Of a stretch of 64,000 nucleotides of DNA, positions 61,601-64,000 are shown one piece after another. The notes under the pieces were generated by a model, which ran no database searches, was not told where the DNA came from, and saw only the letters and a list, made by a program, of their open reading frames with translations. Location: positions 2,398,501 to 2,462,500 of the forward strand of contig JARHVA010001923.1 of assembly GCA_037957365.1 (NCBI GenBank). Direction: 5' to 3'. Every line of letters starts with the position of its first letter. Within the stretch, counting starts at the first letter, position 1. A program made the position numbers and the translations under genes. This stretch comes from Torreya grandis. Taxonomy: Eukaryota > Streptophyta > Pinopsida > Cupressales > Taxaceae.

Positions 61601-63489
61601 GTCTTCTATGGAAAAATAATACCCCTCTTAGAATATTTTTTTGCCCCTATATATATTACATGTTCCCCTTACCAAAAAAATTGAACCTAAAAGATTTCTC
61701 TAGTCTTCCTTTGGAATTGGAATCCCCAAGGACACAAATAGTGCCCCTTTACAATAATGTGCATTTATATATAAAATAGTACTCTCATTTGGCTTAATAT
61801 AGTATCTAAAATTATAATAATTCAACAACTTTTAAGATTTATTAAATTTGTATTAATGTTATAAATTTTATTAAAAAATTCTAACAAAACATTTTATATA
61901 AATGTAAAATAAACCTTACGTAGAAAATAATGTGAAACAACATAGTTGTCACTTTCAAGGTAGATAAGATCAAAAGCCAGTTGTAGTTTTCGACTACTGT
62001 GAAGCAGATGGTTAGTCAAAGGTTGAGTGTTGACATGTTGACGATGGTTGGTAGTCAGTGGAAGACTCGTGTAGTGGTGGAGGAGGCCATGTTGGAGTCG
62101 CTTTCTCAAGTTGGATGACAATGGAATTTAGAACGACCCATAGTGGGTGGAAGCTTTGCCAAAAACTACAAATCAGTGCTTGATATTTTGATGGGAGGCA
62201 TCCATGAAACTCTTCAATATTGTCATGAAAGGTGATAATGTTGTAACTTGTAATGTGATAGGTGGCTCTGTGCAACAACAAGAAACAATGCACAAAAGGT
62301 TGACAATTGGGTATGCAACAATAGTTGAGGACAAATCATAGATGAATGAGTCAATAATTGTTATAATGTTACTGAAAACATAGGGATGATAAAAAAAATG
62401 CCCATAATGAAGTGGTCCAAAGTGTCATCTTGGATGCATGTAGATCTACTATAGAAATAAGGAAGTCATAATGTGGTCACATGAAGTAGATCGCTAATGA
62501 AAGTAAGCAACAAACATTGTCGAAGTCAAGACAGATCAAAACTCAACAACTAACCATGAGAGTATAAGGAGATGGATCTAGTATGGCATATCTGGTGGAT
62601 ATCATAGTGTCCTTGTTAACTGGAGATCGCAACCAGGTGCGATCAAGACAAGTTTGTTGTAAGAACCCTTTGATCGTATACTAGAAAAATGTAATATTTT
62701 TTTATTATTAAACATTTTATCATTCCAAAATGTTTATTATTGATTTCATTTTTTAGTAAAAAATTATGTAAACAAATTTGACATAAACCAATCATATGTG
62801 ATAACTAAATCAAATTAACTTTGCAATTCCATTTATGTAATAATTTTCAAGTCAACTCTTCTCTTGGTTTTCATCACGATAAATTAATTGTGTGCTTATA
62901 CCTTTAACTAAAATTCATACTTATGCTAAAATCAAGACATGCATAATAAAATGTACTATCATTTTGAGTGGACAACTAAAGTTAGCTTCATAACATAGTT
63001 TTCAATTTATTTCTAGTAATTTTGGTAGTCATCCCAACAAAGGACTAAGGATACATATTTACAAGTACAATGCAACAATATCTAAGTAGGCAAAACAACA
63101 TTCATCTTTTATAAATTTAATAGATTAGATTCAATATACAATACAATCCAAAAATAATGACTTACAATTGTTTACAACATTATTGTTAAAACATAGTTTC
63201 CATTTTTTATTATGACAATATAGCATTCAATAATATGATCACTAATCGGTCATAAGAGGGAGTCTTCATAATAAAATCCACCAGAGTTTTGCAATCCATC
63301 GATGTTGATGAAGACCAAATAGATAATAGAAAAGGGGGAACATCATTAGAGGGTTTTTCTTCCAACCACAAAGCCATTGGGATCCCACACACTCCTCTCA
63401 TCTACTAAGAGTGGCCATTCCCTTCCATGAAGTTGCTAGATATAGACATCCAACAAGGTAGAGAGAATCCTAGAAGGTAGAAATAGTTT
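61601..63489. other. Non-genic region right of the Copia relic
   Basis: A 5' LTR and PBS of the Copia element should lie just right of 61.6 kb, but neither was recognised. The frame 62012-62293 (minus) has a weak gag-like CLPSKYQALI stretch, not enough to name. The rest shows no feature. Confidence 0.35.
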
Positions 63490-63727
63490 AGCATACCACT
63501 CTATGCAATAAAATAGTTTTGCATATTGTTCCACGCAGTGAAATATATAGGCATCCTACTCTATGCAATGAAAAAGTTTGGCATATTGTTTCATGTAGTG
63601 AAATAGTTTGGCCTATTGTTCCACGTAGTAAAATGGTTTGGCATATTATTGCATGCAGTGAAATAGTTTAGCATATTGTTCTACATAGTGAAATAGTTTG
63701 GCCTACTACTATGGAGTAAAATGGTTT
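63490..63727 (+). repeat. 30-bp minisatellite, eight units
   Basis: Eight units of 30 bp (the last 28 bp) with the pattern ggcatattgttcca plus cg-agtgaaatagttt. Units start at 63490, 63520, 63550, 63580, 63610, 63640, 63670 and 63700. Two subtypes are visible: one with 'ctactctatgcaat', the other with 'attgttccacgcagt'. No open frame runs through it. Confidence 0.92.
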
Positions 63728-64000
63728 CATAGGTTTCAAATCTTATTTATCCATTTTTACAAACATAGGGAAAATATTATTATTTTAATAATTACGAATG
63801 CAAACTAATTCCAATAGCAAGGTGTATGTAAGATAGACATAATTGTATTGCCAACCCTAGGGCATTCTTCAAGAACATGATCAAAACCATGTTTTACAAG
63901 AAATGATCATTCTTCTAAAGTGGTTTCATACCCATATAAATGTTGATAAGGGGTTTATCATATATACATAAAAGGTAGTTTCCTTCTAGGTACAAAATTA
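63728..64000. other. Non-genic window end
   Basis: No feature recognised in the last 270 bases. Confidence 0.4.

Noticed and set aside
62012..62293. Minus-strand 93-codon frame as Copia gag
   Set aside because: Only a short CLPSKYQALI-like resemblance; the clear gag segment of that element is at 61.1-61.2 kb.

Overview
The window looks like intergenic DNA from a large, repeat-bloated plant nuclear genome. It is AT-rich, I find no intact host gene, and it is filled with old LTR retrotransposons of both plant superfamilies (Ty1/Copia and Ty3/Gypsy). Primer binding sites match plant initiator tRNA-Met, and there are plant-type CCCTAAA telomere-like tracts. The heavy decay and low gene density fit a gymnosperm or another giant-genome plant, but the species cannot be fixed from the sequence. 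All coding stretches are pseudogenes with many stops and frameshifts, so most spans come from protein motifs and internal sequence comparison, not from open frames.

Layout. 0.5-1.4 kb: copy A1 of a dispersed repeat (family A). 1.4-2.35 kb: a candidate LTR running into a tandem array of tRNA-Met primer binding sites. 5.3-6.1 kb: an unassigned decayed ORF. 10.8-16.6 kb: an LTR element (family B) with gag and protease remnants but no visible polymerase. 16.6-17.1 kb: an unassigned decayed frame. 17.4-22.86 kb: a nearly complete decayed chromovirus-like Gypsy element on the minus strand with both LTRs, PBS and PPT. 25.5-30.6 kb: a higher-order satellite (about 1.66 kb period) rich in CCCTAAA-like tracts, bracketed by palindromic TAATGTGATCA motifs.

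30.4-39.85 kb: a candidate old DNA transposon. A plus-strand gene with DDE-transposase-like motifs and a minus-strand multi-exon gene converge, each starting just inside a cluster of the same palindromes; a Gypsy integrase scrap lies between them. 40.8-42.4 kb: family A copy. 43.4-45.7 kb: Copia pol relic (minus). 47.4-49.9 kb: the 3' end of a second family-B element (minus), sharing hairpin tandem repeats, PPT and LTR with the copy at 11-16 kb. 50.9-55.6 kb: Gypsy RT-integrase relic (minus) between two direct family-A copies that may be its LTRs. 56.7-57.9 kb: family A copy. 58.4-61.6 kb: Copia gag-IN-RT relic (minus). 63.5-63.7 kb: a 30-bp minisatellite.

The modules form no host pathway. 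The best targets for follow-up are the candidate two-gene DNA transposon, the multiplied U5-PBS junction, the family-B hairpin repeats whose stems seem to co-vary, and the telomere-like higher-order satellite.
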